NCBI GenBank assembly: GCA_030280995.1
Contig: JASXTE010000012.1
Span: 5,899,001 to 5,963,000 of the forward strand
Direction of reading: 5' to 3'
Origin: Hemileia vastatrix
Taxonomy: Eukaryota > Basidiomycota > Pucciniomycetes > Pucciniales > Zaghouaniaceae
Length of the DNA stretch: 64,000 nt
Shown: positions 33,020-45,159 of the stretch, piece by piece
How positions within the stretch are numbered: position 1 is the first letter of the stretch
How the letters are laid out: each line of letters opens with the position of its first letter
The notes under the pieces: model-generated
What the model saw: the letters and a program-made list of their open reading frames with translations, nothing else
Database searches by the model: none
Told to the model about the DNA's origin: nothing
Program-made: the position numbers and the translations under genes

Positions 33020-34307
33020 TTGTCAGCCAGGCTATACCAGGAGCCCAGTAAATTGTATGTTAATCTATTGGAGCTTAATGGGGGCAAAAAATTATGCATT
33101 TTATGTATATAAATTAATATTATATTGCATAATAAAATTATATAACAATTGTATTATAATATAACTAAACTAAGGGTTATATTAAATTTATTATTAAAAA
33201 AATTACAGATACAATTAAAACTCATAAAATACTCTATATTCTATAAAATGTTGGCGCATTTTTCATTTATTTAATACTTATAAATTATTAATTAATTTAT
33301 TAAATATATTATAGTTAAAAAATCAAAATATTAACTTATAATATAATTAAATAAATAAATAAAATTAAAGTATTAAATAAAACTTTTATATCATATGAAT
33401 TATGAATATTGAGCGCTTTTTTGACTCATAATTATTTCATTAAGGTATTAAATTAGTTAAAACATTTTATTTAATTAATTACTAATGTTGTATTCCAAAA
33501 TTTAGTAATAATATTAAATTAATAAATTGTTTTAACCTAATTTAATTTTTACACTAATAAAATGGGTTATATTAATTAATATCTTATGTTCCAGACTTAA
33601 TTAATTAATTACACTAATTATTATATTAAAATAGTTTAGTTTTTATCTTTCACGTAAAATGGGCTATTATCAAACATGTTATAAATTGAATTAGTTAATA
33701 CTTCAAGTGTTTCAAGCTTATTTAATAACTCACTTATTTTAAAGATTTGTTTGGGGTTAAATTGGTGGATTTTTTGGGCTCTTACTTATTTTTTAATTAA
33801 TTGTTTTATATTTTTTCCCTTACAGCTTGGGTACACTTTATTTTAACTATTAATTATTTCTTATTTTATTTTTTATAGAACATAATTTTTAATGGCGCTT
33901 CAGAGGGCCCCTTGCCTATATAAGGGCCTTGGGAAACCCCCTGTAGCTCGATCACTTACTTTACACTCAACTTGAACATAATTTTAATATATACACTTTT
34001 ATTATCATTTTTATTAGTATTATAAATCTAATTTGAATTTTATATAAATAACTAAAGGTTGAAATAGGTCTAATAATAATTAATAGTGTCTGCCGCGCAT
34101 TGAAAATAACTACTTATTAAATAATTATATTAAAATTTATTAAAACCTCACTTTCATACAAAGTCCCTAAAATCTACTTGTTTCCTCTCCTTTAAAATAA
34201 TTATACTATTTTATTATTTTATTTAATTCCCTTTTATATTACCTTTTCCCTCCTCTCCGTTTCCTCTTCTTTTTTCCCCTTCTTCTAGACAACCGGCCAA
34301 TAGTTTT
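33020..34307 (+). repeat. Solo LTR of family H inside H1 gag
   Basis: Starts TGTCAGCCAGGCTATACC and ends CTAGACAACCGGCCAATA, flanked by a perfect 5-bp TSD GTTTT. Opposite orientation to H1. It contains GGCGCTTCAGAGG then TATATAAGG (about 33894-33925). It arose by insertion of a related element into gag followed by LTR-LTR recombination. Confidence 0.88.
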
Positions 34308-34762
34308 GACTTTGATTGAAAGAGCTGGGTGCCTGATGGGGCTGAGGCTGAGGCTGAGAGGCTGGAAAAGTAGGAGGTTAAACCTGCTTGTTATTTAGGA
34401 GTTCCTGCATCTGTTTCCATAGTTTTTCTACTCCTGCCTTGTACTTCATTCTTTCTACCTTCAGTTCTTTTATATGGCTGGAAATATTGTTTATCTGTTG
34501 CGTCAGAGGGATCTTTTTTATTTTTATACCCTTTAGAGGATTTTCCTGAATGAGATGTGGCTTTACTTCTTTCAGATTAGTTTGTTGAGGGGGGTTTGTC
34601 ACTTCTCCTGACATTTCTATGTCCTGAGGAGTATGAAGGTTTTTTTTTAGCTGAAGAATTTTTTTAAGTTAATTTTGATGAGCCTACAGATTAATTATCA
34701 ACATCCACATCAATTTCATCTACATAAAGATTATCCATGCTTTTTGCCAAACTACTGGACAT
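34308..34762 (-). pseudogene. H1 gag, N-terminal part
   Basis: ATG at 34762 (MSSSLAKSMDNLYVDEIDVD), stop soon after, then KKIPLTQQINNISSHIKELK with coiled-coil character and a P/Q-rich stretch (PASQPQPQPHQAPSS) leading into the solo-LTR insertion at 34307. Function inferred from position. Confidence 0.5.
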
Positions 34763-35434
34763 GAAAGCTATGAACAAAAAATTTAATGGATTTTATGATT
34801 TAAATTTATATTTTCAATCAAAAAATAATCAAATTATTTCTTTAAAAATTTAAATTTTATTCAAAAAATCAATTAATTAACAATAAAAATGTAAAACAAA
34901 AAATTTGTAATTACAAATGATATTATTAAGAGATAAAAATAATTATTAAGGGACCAACCAAAAAATAATTAATACCAAAATTATATATTGGTAAAATTGG
35001 GACTAAGTACTGAGTACTATTATGGTCAACCAATAAATCAAAAAAAAAATTTCAATAAAATTAATTTAATAATTTATTTAAAAAAGTTTTAATGATCCTC
35101 TAGGGCTAAGAGTATAACTCTATTATGGTCAACTAGAAAAAAAAAATTTTTTTTAAATAATGATCACTTACACTCAGTGATTCAGCAATTAAGCTAAAAC
35201 ACTGTTATTGCAATAAAAATTTAATAATATATTTGAGAGGTGCAAAGGGTTGCTTACTATTATGATTGAGAAATCACATTGAAATATATATAATTTAATA
35301 TATTATAAAACAAAAAGATTGAACCCAATTTTGAAACACAGTCGCGGCAAAAAAAGTTTCTGTATTGCACTAGGTGGTCCGTGCATTATGACTTTCATCA
35401 AAAAAGGTCATTGTCGTTCAGAAAGGTCCCCAAT
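34763..35434. other. Untranslated leader of H1
   Basis: AT-rich, no frame. A TGG-starting primer-binding-site candidate (minus-strand TGGGGACCTTTC) begins two bases after the 5' LTR end. The cognate tRNA was not identified. Confidence 0.5.
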
Positions 35435-36693
35435 AGTTGGTGGGTTGTCTAGAAGAAGGAGAGAAAGAAGAAGAAAAGGGAATGGAGGAAAAGGAAGAAC
35501 TAAAGGGGGGACAAGAAAAGGGAGAAATAAAAATAATAAAATAATTAAACCAAAATAAGACAAGTACAACAGCAGTTTTTGAGGAGTAACACAACAGTGA
35601 GTTTTAAATGATTGGTAAAAGATCTTAATGTCAAGTAAGAAATTTCTGCTCTGCAAAGCAATAAAAAATTATATTTAATAAACTTAGAGCAACCCTAGAT
35701 TTATTATTGAGTATTAATATTAGAACTATAATGCCAATAAGAATAAAAAATAATGTATTGTAAGTTTTATAAAAAATGTGTAATTTAAGTGATGGCTTCC
35801 AAATGGGAATTCCAAGGCTCTTTTATGGGCAAGGATATCTCTGAAGCGACTCAATTGTATAAACAAAAGTAGTTGTAATATGAAACAAGAGATTAAAAGA
35901 AATTAATTAAAACATACAAATTAAGAGAAAAAATTGAAACAACAAATTAAATCCATGAATAAGTAAATAATTTCACACCATAAAATCCCAAAACAAGTAA
36001 CTAAAAATATGAGTAACTAAATGAGTATAATACCATGGGAACTTTTAGAAAAAATATCCTAAACAAGTATTATAATAAGATGTAAAGGGTTTAATTAAAA
36101 CAAATAAAATTAAATTCACACCAAAAGTTATGTAATCAATTTTACTTAGTTATACAGAGAAATCATTTTAACCATATTAGTAATTTAATAACTGAGTTAA
36201 TTGAAACAAATAATTAATTTAATCATATTACTAATTTAAAGTGAGAATTTAAATATTATTATATTAAATAATTGTTTTGAATTATTTAATAATTTTATTG
36301 ACACAATTAAGGGTCAAGAAAGCGCCCAATATTTATGGATAATATTATATGATAAATTGTATTTAGTATATTAATTAATTTGTAATTATATTATAAGTTA
36401 AATATTATTAAACCTATAATATAATAATTAATTTATTAATTTTTTAGAAATAATAAATACATAAAAATGTGCTATAATTTTATAGAATATAATATTTTTT
36501 ATGTTACAAAAATTTACTTAATAATAAAAATAAATATAATAATTATTTTACTTATTCATAAAATATTTATATAAATTTATTAGTCAATAAAATATTTTAT
36601 TGTAAATACATAAAATAAATAATGTTATTCCCTTAAATGATCCCAATAAATTATTATACAATTTACTGGGCTCCTGAGATAGCCTGGCTGACA
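35435..36693 (-). repeat. 5' LTR of H1 (1259 bp)
   Basis: Same structure as 26046-27307, orientation minus, ending GGCTGACA followed by the TSD CCTTC. Differences from the 3' LTR are scattered and few by eye, so H1 is much younger than G2. Confidence 0.88.
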
Positions 36694-36698
36694 CCTTC

Positions 36699-36953
36699 CC
36701 TTTAACTCACTCATCTGTGATTGTCTGAATAGCTCATTATATTTGGAGTCATCACATGAAGCTTCTAATATCTTGAAAAAATGATTGTAGATATAAATTT
36801 GAGTGAGATATGGCACTTATTAGTGAATAAATTTGGAATCATAAAGTTAATCTTTCTATATCATGAAAATATGATTTTTGCTAAAAATTGAGGGGGATGT
36901 GGCATGTATTAGAAAAAAATACATTTTAGATTGAAATATATATATATCTGTCA
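36699..36953 (+). repeat. Middle piece of the split TIR element, tandem ~95-bp units
   Basis: Repeats the theme TCTTGAAAAAATGAT ... TTGAGTGAGATATGGCA / GAGGGGGATGTGGCA at ~95-bp spacing. The same theme resumes at 39340-39600, so one tandem array was split by the solo LTR. No genes. Confidence 0.5.
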
Positions 36954-36958
36954 ATTTT

Positions 36959-39321
36959 TGTCAGCCAGGCTGTCCCAGGAGCCCAGTAAATAAACATACA
37001 ATTTATTGGAATTAATTAAAGACATAATAATTGCAGAGTATGAATTTAACATTAATATTATATTACATAATAAATTTTTATTAATATTTTATTTATATAA
37101 AGAAAGTAAATATTATTTTAATTTTATTATAAGATAATTTAAAAGCATTTAATTATATTCCATAACAAAGGGCGCATTGTTTATTTAATAATTATAAATT
37201 AATTAATTAAAAACTTATAAGATAATTATATTCAAGTGTTTATCTTATATTGTAATTACTTTAATTAATTAAATTTAATTATTAAAATATACTTTTTCAT
37301 ATACTATTATCCATGGTTATTGTCGCTGTTTTTTGGACCCTTAATTGTGTCAATAAAAGATTAAATAAATTATAATACTTATTTTATAAAATAGTATTAA
37401 AATTCTCAACTTAATTTAGTAATAAATTAATTACTTGTTTCATTTAAATTAATTGTTTAATTACATAGTTGGAAAAATTAATTAATTTCTTTATACTAAA
37501 TTAAAATTGATTACATATTTTTTTGCGTCAAAATATTTTTACTTGTTTCACTTAAAAACCCTTAAAGCATACTGTACCATCTGTTTTGAATTATTTTTTC
37601 TCATAGTTCCTATATCTCAGGCTTGTTTAGTTACTCACTATTTTTACTTACTTATTTGGGAATTCTTGTGGGAAATTTTGGTTCTTATTTGGGGTTTTAA
37701 TTATTTGTTTCATATTTTTCTCTAAATTGTTATGTTTCACTTATTCTTTTATTTTCTTGTTTCATCTTATTATGACTCTTGTATTTACAAATGTAGTGGC
37801 GCTTCAGAGGACCCATTGCCTATAAAAAGGCCTTGGATAATCCCCTGTAACCTCATCACTTACTACTCAAACATATTTTTTAATTACACTATAAAATTCA
37901 TTTTATTTACACCTATTTAAACTGTGCTTCTGCCTATTTAAGTAATAAAATAAAATATTAAAGGTTGTGATAAGAATACTTTAGTATTAATAGTTGATAA
38001 TTGAACAGAGAGAATAAAACAGTACTTACTTTATTAACCACATTGATCCCTGTCGGTCAATTGTCTAGAAGAAGGTAAGGAAAGGGGAAAAAAAATGGAA
38101 GAGGACAAGGAGAAAAATAAAAGAAATAAAATATAAAAGTTTATTTAGTTTATTTAAGGAAAATCAACGATGTCTTTCTTGGGAGGTGACAAAAGTGAGG
38201 TTCTTATGAAATAATAATATTATTCTAATGTAAGGGCTATGCACGGCAGAAACTGTGATTACTATCAGACTTAAAGCAACCTTTAAGTTGTTATATAGAA
38301 TTTTTAATTAGAATCTTATTACTAATAAAAAGAATATAAACGTAATGTAAAAGTATATTAAATTTGTTGAGTGTATAGTAAGTGATGAGGCTACAGGGGA
38401 TTATCCAAGGCCCTTTTATAGGCAATGGGTCCTCTGAAGCGCCACTTTATTTGTAAATACAAGAATTATAATAGGATGAAACAAGAATATAAAAGAATAA
38501 GTGAAACATAACAATGTAGAGAAAAATATGAAACAATTGATTAAAAACCCCAATTAAGAATCCAATTTTCTCACAATTCATTCCCAAATCAGTAAGTAAA
38601 AATAGTGAATAACTAAACAATCCTGGGACATAGGAACTATGAGAAAAATAATTCAAAACAGATGTTACAGTCTGATTTAAGGATTTTTAAGTGAAACAAA
38701 AAATATTTTGACGCAACAAAATATGTAATTAATTTCAATTTAGTATTAATTAATTAATTGTTTTTTTCCTGAAACAATTAAGGGTCAAAAGAAGCGTCAT
38801 TAATTATTGTTTAATATTATATGAAAGGTGTTATTTAATATATAAATTTAATTAATTAATTTAATTATATTATAAGTCAATTTTACACTTATAATTATAA
38901 TATATGTTTTTAATTAATTAAATATAAATTTATAATTATTAAATACATAAAAATGTGCCATTATTTGTAGAATATAAAATATATTATGTTTGATTTAAAT
39001 GTATAAAAAATTTATATAAACAATAAAATTAATATAACACTTATATGTAATAAGATACTTATATAATTTTATTATGCAATAAAATATTAATTTATATACA
39101 TTAAATACAATTCTTACGCCCTCTTTCAGGTCCTATAAGTTAACATATCATTTACTGGGCTCCTGGAATAGCCTGGCTGACAATCCTCGTCCATTTTTAT
39201 TAAAAGTCTTTAAATTTCTATTATTAAAATTATATATTTCTTTGTTTCATTTCCTTTTTATTTCCCCTTCTACCTTTTTTCTAATTACCTTTTCCACCTT
39301 CTTCTAGACAACTGGCCGACA
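36959..39321 (+). repeat. Solo LTR of family H, itself split by another
   Basis: Starts TGTCAGCCAGGCTGTCC, resumes after an inner insertion at 39188 and ends CTGGCCGACA at 39321. TSD ATTTT on both sides (36954-36958, 39322-39326). Its own length is about 1.23 kb. GGCGCTTCAGAGG at 37799 precedes TATAAAAAGG. Confidence 0.87.
38051..39182 (-). repeat. Solo LTR of family H nested in the former
   Basis: Minus orientation, from TGTCGGTCAATTGTC to GGCTGACA, 1132 bp, flanked by ATCCC / ATCCT (TSD with one mismatch). With the outer LTR it makes a large inverted repeat. Confidence 0.85.
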
Positions 39322-39326
39322 ATTTT

Positions 39327-39780
39327 ACTTGGATTGTAAGTCTAAATAGTTTATTGTATTTTTCTCATCATCTTAATCTTCCTACATCTTGAAAAATTGA
39401 GTGTGTCTGAAAAATGTGATTGGGATATGATAATTATTTGTGAAAAATACTTATTAGATGGACATGGCCATAGGTTTTATAATTTCATTTTGATTTTTAA
39501 TCTGAATAGATGATTAAATTCAGAATCATTATATAAATATTTCCATATCTTTAGAAGATTAATTTAGACAAAAATTTGAGTGGGATATAAATGAAGAAAA
39601 CTTTTTATGGGGCCAATATTTTGTGAGAGAAAAAATGAATAAAAACTGATTTGAGGTTAGAACTGACACCAATTTTTCAAATAAGTGACTTATTTTCAAA
39701 ATTTAAGTGGTTATTTTTTTTAAATGCAGACTTAAATTTAGTGCAGGATTTCCAGAACTTAGACCCATTAATGAATTCAT
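39327..39780 (+). mobile_element. Right piece of the split Harbinger-type TIR element
   Basis: Continues the tandem theme and then carries the subterminal blocks (AATAAGTGACTTATTT, GTGCAGGATTTCCAGAACTT) that mirror 25846. The last bases of the terminus are degenerate. Confidence 0.55.
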
Positions 39781-40240
39781 GACTATTTGGCTCATGTGGT
39801 TTATTTTTGAAATTCATCTTTAGAGTAAAATGTGCCATTAAAACTCTAAGAGAACACTATTTTTAATTAAAGTTATTTTGAGAATTTTTATATTAGTTGA
39901 AAAAAATTTTGAATATTATATTTGAGAAAAATTTCTCACTTATGCATAGTGAAGAAGAATAATTAAGAAAGATGATATTGGTGTTACTGGAAAACCATTG
40001 TAAAAGTCTCAATTTACTATAGACCAAGAAGGCAACTTATATGGGGTGTTTTAGAAAATCTTATAGCAATATCTATGGTCCTTGACCAAGGGAGTTGGAG
40101 AAAAAATATAGTGAAATTCCCTGTCCCTTTATTAAAAATTTTTATTGATTTCTACATAAAATAAGAGTCTGGATACCTATTTCTCTCTAAAAAGGACTTT
40201 TTACTGCTTATAATTCAAGATAAATTGTAAAAAATATTTG
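39781..40240. other. AT-rich DNA with one dispersed motif
   Basis: No gene. 40085-40135 carries AAGGGAGTTGGAG and CCCTGTCCCTTTA, the motif shared with 6850 and 15800. Confidence 0.4.
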
Positions 40241-40400
40241 TTTGGTCTTGGGGTGCAATGGTGCAACAATTATGCAAAAGTTTTGTAACAATTGTTTTTA
40301 GCACTCAAAGGTGTTAAGTGGGTATTAGGTGCAAAAAACAATTTTTTCATAAATGTTGCATAATTTTTGGATAATATATGCAGCCCATGAAAAAAAATGT
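40241..40400 (+). mobile_element. Decayed MITE of the PIF/Harbinger family
   Basis: Aligns with MITE A/B (TCTTGGGGTGCAATGGTGCA, then AACAATTATGCAAAAG) but every compared CpG is TpG or CpA. Right half is degenerate. Confidence 0.65.
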
Positions 40401-40832
40401 GTCTTAGTGATAGAAACCACTTGAAAACCTACTAAGAACAAGTTAACTGAAATGTAGAAATATAATTTACACAAGACACCAAAACAACACTAGTGCTCTT
40501 TATGCACTAGAAAAAGAAATAATACTTGATAAAAATTCAGAGTTACACCAGAGAGAACAATTACAAGTGTTAAGATAAGGAAAAAGATAACCTTGTGCAA
40601 AAAAAAAAATCACATTCTCACTTTTATTACATATTTTCAAAGACTTAATTTTTTATAGAGCTGTGTGAGTAATTCAATTTTTGATTTCATCAATTTAAAC
40701 TGCAGGCCAAGAGGAGCCAGAAGGTGAGTTTTAAGGTTCAGTAAATAGATTATTTGGACTGATATTAGAAAAACTAAAATTTTAAGGACCTATTTCAACT
40801 CACTTTACATATCTGAATAAGTAAAAATGAGC

Positions 40833-41113
40833 CTAATAGGGGTGTTAAAGATATAAAATCAGCACTTAATTTTAGTGCATGTTTACTCCAAATCAGCCAT
40901 TACATACCAACCTCTATTTTTTAAAATAGAAAGCTTATTATAACTATAATGATTCCATATTCTCATGTGAAGGAGTGTTTTGAATAAAAACATCATGTTA
41001 TTTTAGTTTTGAAATACACCAGTGTCAATTCCATTGCAGATCAAAAATAGAAAACTAATAAAGTGCTGATTTGATAAGTTTAATATCTTATTTTCTAGTT
41101 TTGAAACCCCCTA
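40833..41113. mobile_element. Short TIR element of the 17284 family
   Basis: About 280 bp between AGGGGTGTTAAAG (with AAATCAGCACTTAATTTTAG) and TTTTGAAACCCCCT (with AAAGTGCTGATTTGA). Non-coding and decayed. Confidence 0.5.
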
Positions 41114-41146
41114 CTTTTTAATATTTAGATAATTCTGTACAATATT

Positions 41147-44100
41147 AGGGGGTCTCAAACATTACCAAACATGCCTAGAGTGTTTCAATTAAAAATGCCA
41201 CACAAACACACCATGAAACATGGCTTATTTAGTGCTTGGGGTTTCAACCATTGGGACAATTATTTCCTACTTTTGTAACCTTTTCTAAACCAAAATTCAG
41301 CCCACAAATACCCACATCCTCCCAATTAACTATACCTTTCCTTCCTTCCATCCTAAATCATATACTCCACCTCACATCTATTCTCTACCAGCTCTTTTCC
41401 AAAGCATATTCTTCTCCTTCATACTACATTAAGTCTATTAGTTTTTATTCCTTTCTTTATAAACTTTTCCTGCTCAAATCCCTATCCTCACAACTTCTTA
41501 TTTTTATCTAAGGCATAATAAACACAATCAAGGTCAAAAACATTCTGAATCTCATTAAAATAATCAAGAATTTCTTTTAGATCCCTTGCTTGACTCTCCT
41601 TAATTTAAAGAAAAAACTGTTTATTCTGACAATGAGCTTTATGAACCCATGGTAGTAAGCTTAAACTACTTTTATCATTATTATTTTTTGTTTTTCTTAT
41701 TTACTTTGCATGTATTAAACAGAACAAAGCTCATCAAATTGTGAAACTTTCAAGGAAGTAACAGATAAGAAAAAGTAATATGATAAATAGTCAACCCCTC
41801 CTAGAAAAAGAGTCAAGAAAAGGGCTTCTTATAGTTTGTGGCTTCATTCACAATCAAAGTATATTTTTTTTAGAAATTTAGATATATCATTTAGATTTAG
41901 ACAGGGATAAGGTTAGAATTTTAAGAGAGGAAAATATAAAATTTTAAACTTAAACTTTTCGTCATTTTCTTGTCTAACTAAATTACTGATATCTAATAAT
42001 CTATATCCTACTCCCTCCATCATACTTTCAATATTTCTATCAATTACATTTGTTAATTTTTCTCATGTCTTTGATTTATCACTTTCTTACATTTGTTCTC
42101 ATATACTATCTTCATTGTCGGATTATTTTCTGCATGGAGATCACCAAATATTTTCTAACTTCAAATAAATTTATGTCAAAAATTTTTTGGAAATACCCTC
42201 CCATGCTATTTACTATAGCAGGGGGTGGGTATCACCAATTTTTTTCCAAGTAAAAAAATTATTTTGTCAAAAGAAATATAAGACATTACCCTCCCCTATG
42301 TTTTATTTAAGTAGGGGCCTAGATCGCCAAATTTTAAGCTCATTCAATAAATTAACATGTAAAATAGTCATCTAAGATAATTAAAAAACTTAAATTAATA
42401 ACAATTCAAGTAAAAATGTGAGTGGGAATCATCTGTAACCAAATTCAATGATATAAAATACAAGTGCATACATGAGCCTCATGAGGAAAAAAAATGTTCC
42501 CATGATTGCCATCATATATCACTCAACCTGATGGCTCATTAATTTACATAAGAAGAGTATCATATATGACCTTTTAAATTTTATTCTATGAAATAAAAAT
42601 AAAACTTGACAACCTATATCAGAACCCTTACAGTTTTGGCTACCCAATGTTTTATTTTTTACATTACCTTTTTTTCTTACCTTATGAATCTGGTTGACCA
42701 ACTCTATATTCTCAGACATTTTTATTTTAAAAAAGTAAGGAAAATCAATCTAAATAAAACATAATAAAATTGGATAAAATATACCTGAAATAGTTCAAGA
42801 AGTCACCAAAAAACTTAAAAAAGCCTCCAGAAGTCTCTTAAAAAGTTTCCAGAAATGTGCCAAAAAGTTCCAAAATAAAACTCCCCAAAAGGTTGCAAAA
42901 ATTTCTTTAAAAGTGTTCCAAAAATCCCCCAAAAGTCCTTAAAAAGGTGTCCCCAAAGCTCCTAGAAAAGTGGCAAAAGGTTCCAAAAAAAGTGCCTAAA
43001 AACTCTATAAAAGAGCCAAAAAAAAAATACCTGATAATCACTTTTAAATTCTTTTAAAAAATTCTAAAATGTTTTCAAATGATTCTCAATGATTTTAGTG
43101 AATAAAGGACCCAAAACAACCCAAAAAAAAGACACCTAAAAAACACTTGGAAATGCTCAGAAAACATTTCCAAATTGTTTTTGCAGAAAAAAAGACCAAA
43201 AATAACCCAAAAACACCTAAAATTAAGTTGAAAATTCTCAGAAAACCTTTTTAAATGGGTTTCAAATGATTCTGAGGCAATTTAGAAATACAAAAATCCC
43301 AAAAAAGAGAAAACCCTAAAAATGACCAAAAAACACCAAAAAGTCAGTAAATCAAGAATGAAAAAGATGGAAAAACAAGAAAAAAGGGGGAAAAAAAAAA
43401 GAAAAAAAAAAAAAACAAATCACTAAGTTATTAAAATAAAAAGGATGATAAAAGAGAGAGAAAAAAGACAGTTCAATCAGCAATTAAATTACAAAAATTG
43501 AGAAGGTGACTTATCTTGAGAGCTGTGAAGTGAAAAGTATCAGGACCAAAAATGAGTGATGGAAGTAAGAAATAAAGAGAGGATTAGATATCTTAGTGAG
43601 ACTTAATGATAAAGATTTTATGGAATTTCAAGTCTGGGAGCTGAACCAAAATAAATGAAACTGGGAAACTGGTGATTTTTATTGCACAAAATTATTAATT
43701 ATTTAAGCTAGGCCTTCAAAATGAGAAAGGGTGATTGGTAGTGTTTTGAAATTCATAGCACTGGTTTTAGATGATGAATTACTGCTAGATTATTTTGGGG
43801 GGGTTCAGCACTGGAATAATTATCAGAATCAACTATTAGATCAAGAGCTAGAGCTGTAGCAGTCATATCAAGTTGATGGCAGAGTGAAAGTGGCATATTA
43901 TGTTAGTGGACAGTGATGAATATTAAGAGTAAGTGTATGATTAAAGTATTTATTAAGTGATAGTAAGTCACATGCCTTATTTTTATGAACAAAACCTTAA
44001 GGATTAGCTGAAAAAAAATCTAGGTGTTGGCGCTTTTGTACCTAGTGCTGACTATTCATGATGAATAAGGGAAGTATTTTGATGACTCTTTTGACCCAAC

Positions 44101-44237
44101 AGAATACATTTTGGGGGGAAAATACAATCTCAAAATACAACTTTCCAGGGAAGGTGTATTTCATTTTTTGATGGAAGGTTTAGTAACTTTTTTGTGGTGT
44201 GTTTTTGTGGCATATTTGGTAAGTTTTGAGACCACCT
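41147..44237. mobile_element. 3.1-kb non-coding TIR element, TSD ATT
   Basis: Ends AGGGGGTCTCAAACATTACC and the inverse of AGGTGGTCTCAAAACTTACC, followed inside by matching CATGCCACACAAACACACC-like blocks. TSD ATT (41144-41146, 44238-44240). No transposase frame was found, so it is non-autonomous, perhaps Harbinger-like by TSD and AGGGGG ends. It contains the low-complexity block at 42780-43440. A related left end lies at 48255. Confidence 0.78.
42780..43440. repeat. CCAAAA-rich quasi-periodic low-complexity block
   Basis: Dozens of variants of AGTNCCAAAAA spaced about 10-20 bp, with AAAGTTCCAAAA, GTGCCAAAAAG, CCCCAAAAGG. No ORF. A reverse-strand counterpart (TTTTTGGAATG, TTTTGGTACAC) appears near 46695-46770. 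Confidence 0.5.
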
Positions 44238-44267
44238 ATTGATGACCCAGCTCTCTTCAAAAAGAGT

Positions 44268-44528
44268 CACCACACAATATGGGGGGCGGACTTGCTAGTG
44301 AGTCCGCAACCTTGGACCCAAACTCACCACAGATTGAACACACATTGAGCTATTGATAAAGGAACCATACAATCAGGGATGAACACCACTCAGCAGAACA
44401 GTTTTAGGTGGGTGTTCAAGTAGAGTTCATTATGGATTCAGTCTGAGTTCAGTCTGAGTTCCATCTGAGTTCCATCTGAGTTCAGGTTGAGGACTTGCTA
44501 GCAAGTCCACCCCCTATATTGTGTAGTG
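44268..44528. mobile_element. CACTA-like MITE 1 (261 bp), TSD AGT
   Basis: Starts CACCACACAATATGGGGGG, ends CCCCCTATATTGTGTAGTG (inverse begins CACTACACAA). 3-bp TSD AGT on both sides. Subterminal direct repeats TCTGAGTTCAG / TCTGAGTTCCA (11 bp, four in a row). Near the right end the perfect palindrome GGACTTGCTAGCAAGTCC. All are CACTA-superfamily traits except the palindrome. Confidence 0.85.
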
Positions 44529-44531
44529 AGT

Positions 44532-45159
44532 GTTGAAAAATAATAGGGATTACAAAATTACTCAGATCTACCATTAATTTAATTTAAATCTAAAATTACC
44601 AATGAAAAAATAAGACTCTTTTCCAATAGACAAGGGGCTCATGGAAATAAAAATAAAAATAGCACATTTATTTTTTATGCACATGCAGTGGCTGGACAAG
44701 TGTTTTAGCTACTTTTTATTTTTGTCTCAATATCAAAGACAGCATTCCATCAGCATGAATAAATAGATCATTCTGAGTCTCTAAAAAATGTAAAATCAAT
44801 ATATCTTATCATAAGTTCACTTTATTTGCTAGCTTTTTGTATATTAAGATTTATGGAAAATATCATATTTTTGCCTTTAGAATTAAAAGCATAATTATTT
44901 GGAGACATTATCCTTAGAAAGAACTTCTTTTCTAATGTAAATTCTGAAAAAATAAAAGTTGAAAAAATAAAAAAATGATGAAAAAACAAAATTTTGTCCA
45001 CAGGTCACTGATGGGTAGAGCTGGAGTGAAAATGGTATTTGACTATACTTCACATGTAATATAATCTGGTATGCAATCTGAAGTGTCTTGATAGCTCACA
45101 TGAGCCCTTTGGGGAATATCTTGTACACTCCAAGGTGTTGTTTTTATGGACCACCTAGT
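44532..45159. other. AT-rich DNA without recognised features
   Basis: No gene, repeat or TIR could be supported. Confidence 0.35.

Larger units (their letters stand above)
26046..36693 (-). mobile_element. Complete Ty3/gypsy element H1 (10.6 kb)
   Basis: Flanked by a perfect 5-bp TSD, CCTTC (26041-26045 and 36694-36698). Two direct LTRs of about 1.26 kb in minus orientation enclose gag-pol. It contains a solo LTR (33020-34307) in the opposite orientation. Set aside that insertion and the element is about 9.4 kb. LTR ends are TGTCAGCCAGG and near ...CCAACA. The family differs from G1-G3. Confidence 0.9.

Noticed and set aside
27308..36693. Inverted ~1.26-kb repeats flanking gag-pol, suggesting a DIRS-like or TIR-bounded element
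   Set aside because: The plus-oriented repeat (33020-34307) has its own TSD GTTTT and is a solo LTR. The true LTR pair is direct with TSD CCTTC, and no tyrosine recombinase is present.
33020..36693. 3.7-kb TIR transposon between the solo LTR and the 5' LTR of H1
   Set aside because: Outer flanks do not match, while each LTR fits its own TSD and the interior is H1 gag and leader.
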